DNA of 5,480 nt, taken from assembly GCA_002350065.1 (NCBI GenBank), contig DEDQ01000013.1, positions 1,583 to 7,062 of the forward strand, read 5' to 3'. Position numbers and translations under genes: made by a program. The notes beneath the pieces were generated by a model. That model worked only from the letters and a program-made list of their open reading frames with translations. It searched no databases and was not told where the DNA came from. Each line of letters begins with the position of its first letter. Within the stretch, counting starts at the first letter, position 1. Source of the stretch: Ruminococcus flavefaciens (GTDB lineage Bacteria; Bacillota; Clostridia; Oscillospirales; Ruminococcaceae). This document shows, piece by piece, positions 5,119 to 5,480 of the stretch.

Positions 5119-5480
5119 ATGATTTCACAGTTTTCACGTACAGAGCTGCTATTCGGAAAAGAGGGCATGGAGCGTCTTGCCGGCGCGAGAGTTGCTGTAT
5201 TCGGCATAGGCGGAGTAGGCGGTCACGCTGTTGAAGCTCTTGCGCGTTCGGGGATAGGAGCTCTCGACCTCATTGACAACGATGCGGTCTCGCTCACGAA
5301 TATAAACAGGCAAATTGTGGCTCTGCTCAGCACGGTGGGGGAGTACAAGGTCGACGTTGCTGCTGAACGGATAAAGGACATCTCTCCCGACTGCGAGGTG
5401 AGGACTTACCGGACGTTTTTCATGCCGGATACTGCGGACGAGTTTGATTTCACGCAGTATGACTACGTCGTAGACGCTAT
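5119..5480 (+). CDS. tcdA: tRNA threonylcarbamoyladenosine dehydratase, 3' end beyond the window
   Basis: The first 120 codons of an E1-like, ATP-dependent enzyme are present. TcdA (also CsdL) dehydrates t6A at position 37 of ANN-decoding tRNAs to the cyclic form ct6A, in the cytoplasm. Seen: QFSRTELLFGKEGMERL (4-20), the usual TcdA opening; AVFGIGGVGGHAVEALARSG (26-45), the nucleotide-binding loop with G29, G31, G32 and G34; LIDNDAVSLTNINRQ (51-65) with D53, D55, N63, R64 and Q65, the ATP/adenylation motif; STVGEYK (71-77); and RIKDISPDCEV (84-94). The STVG-x-x-K stretch and the opening favour TcdA over ThiF, MoeB or HesA, although the catalytic cysteine region lies outside the window. Full TcdA proteins have about 240-270 residues, so about half is seen. 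The ATG follows AGGAGG by five bases. Confidence 0.9.
   Translation, partial: MISQFSRTELLFGKEGMERLAGARVAVFGIGGVGGHAVEALARSGIGALDLIDNDAVSLTNINRQIVALLSTVGEYKVDVAAERIKDISPDCEVRTYRTFFMPDTADEFDFTQYDYVVDA

Noticed and set aside
1..5480. Possible mobile island, defence system, CRISPR array or RNA gene
   Set aside because: No transposase, integrase, nuclease, direct-repeat array, tRNA or rRNA pattern was seen; gene style and base use look even across the window.

Overview
The window looks like ordinary chromosome from a low-to-medium GC Clostridia-type Firmicute. The signs are purine-rich GGAGG ribosome binding sites, TTGACA/TATAAT promoters with TGn extensions, a DegV protein, an orphan ECF transporter S component and short lipoproteins with serine/glutamate-rich linkers. 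A Ruminococcus-like member of the Oscillospiraceae is my best guess, but this is inference from gene style and not a measured identity. I see no rRNA, tRNA, CRISPR array, insertion sequence, phage gene or defence island.

Left half, minus strand: a 229-residue lipoprotein of unknown function (2728 to 2039) lies upstream of a methionyl-tRNA synthetase-like gene (1952 to the left edge, C-terminus cut off). Each has its own promoter. The synthetase-like protein is the most unusual object here. It has the overall class I MetRS layout, but its KMSKS loop reads KKASSSG, its methionine-pocket segments are altered, its zinc knuckle is changed and it carries an extra segment of about 50 residues in the catalytic half. 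It may be a paralogue or a diverged subfamily and not the housekeeping enzyme.

Centre: a compact divergent promoter region (2771-2847) fires left into the lipoprotein gene and right into a two-gene operon, degV (2890-3777, fatty-acid-binding DegV/FakB type) and hpt (3793-4341, hypoxanthine phosphoribosyltransferase). The operon ends in a strong intrinsic terminator. A perfect 6-1-6 palindrome overlaps the -35 of the leftward promoter and extends into the spacer between the two -35 boxes.

Right part, plus strand: about 160 bases without a gene hold two candidate tandem promoters and no recognisable riboswitch. Then comes an S component of an energy-coupling factor vitamin transporter (4549-5067), a terminator-like hairpin with a broken U tract, and the first 120 codons of tcdA (5119 to the right edge), the enzyme that cyclises the tRNA t6A modification. 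The window therefore holds two tRNA-related genes (metG-like, tcdA) at its ends and lipid, purine and vitamin uptake or salvage genes between them. I see no sign that they form one dedicated system.
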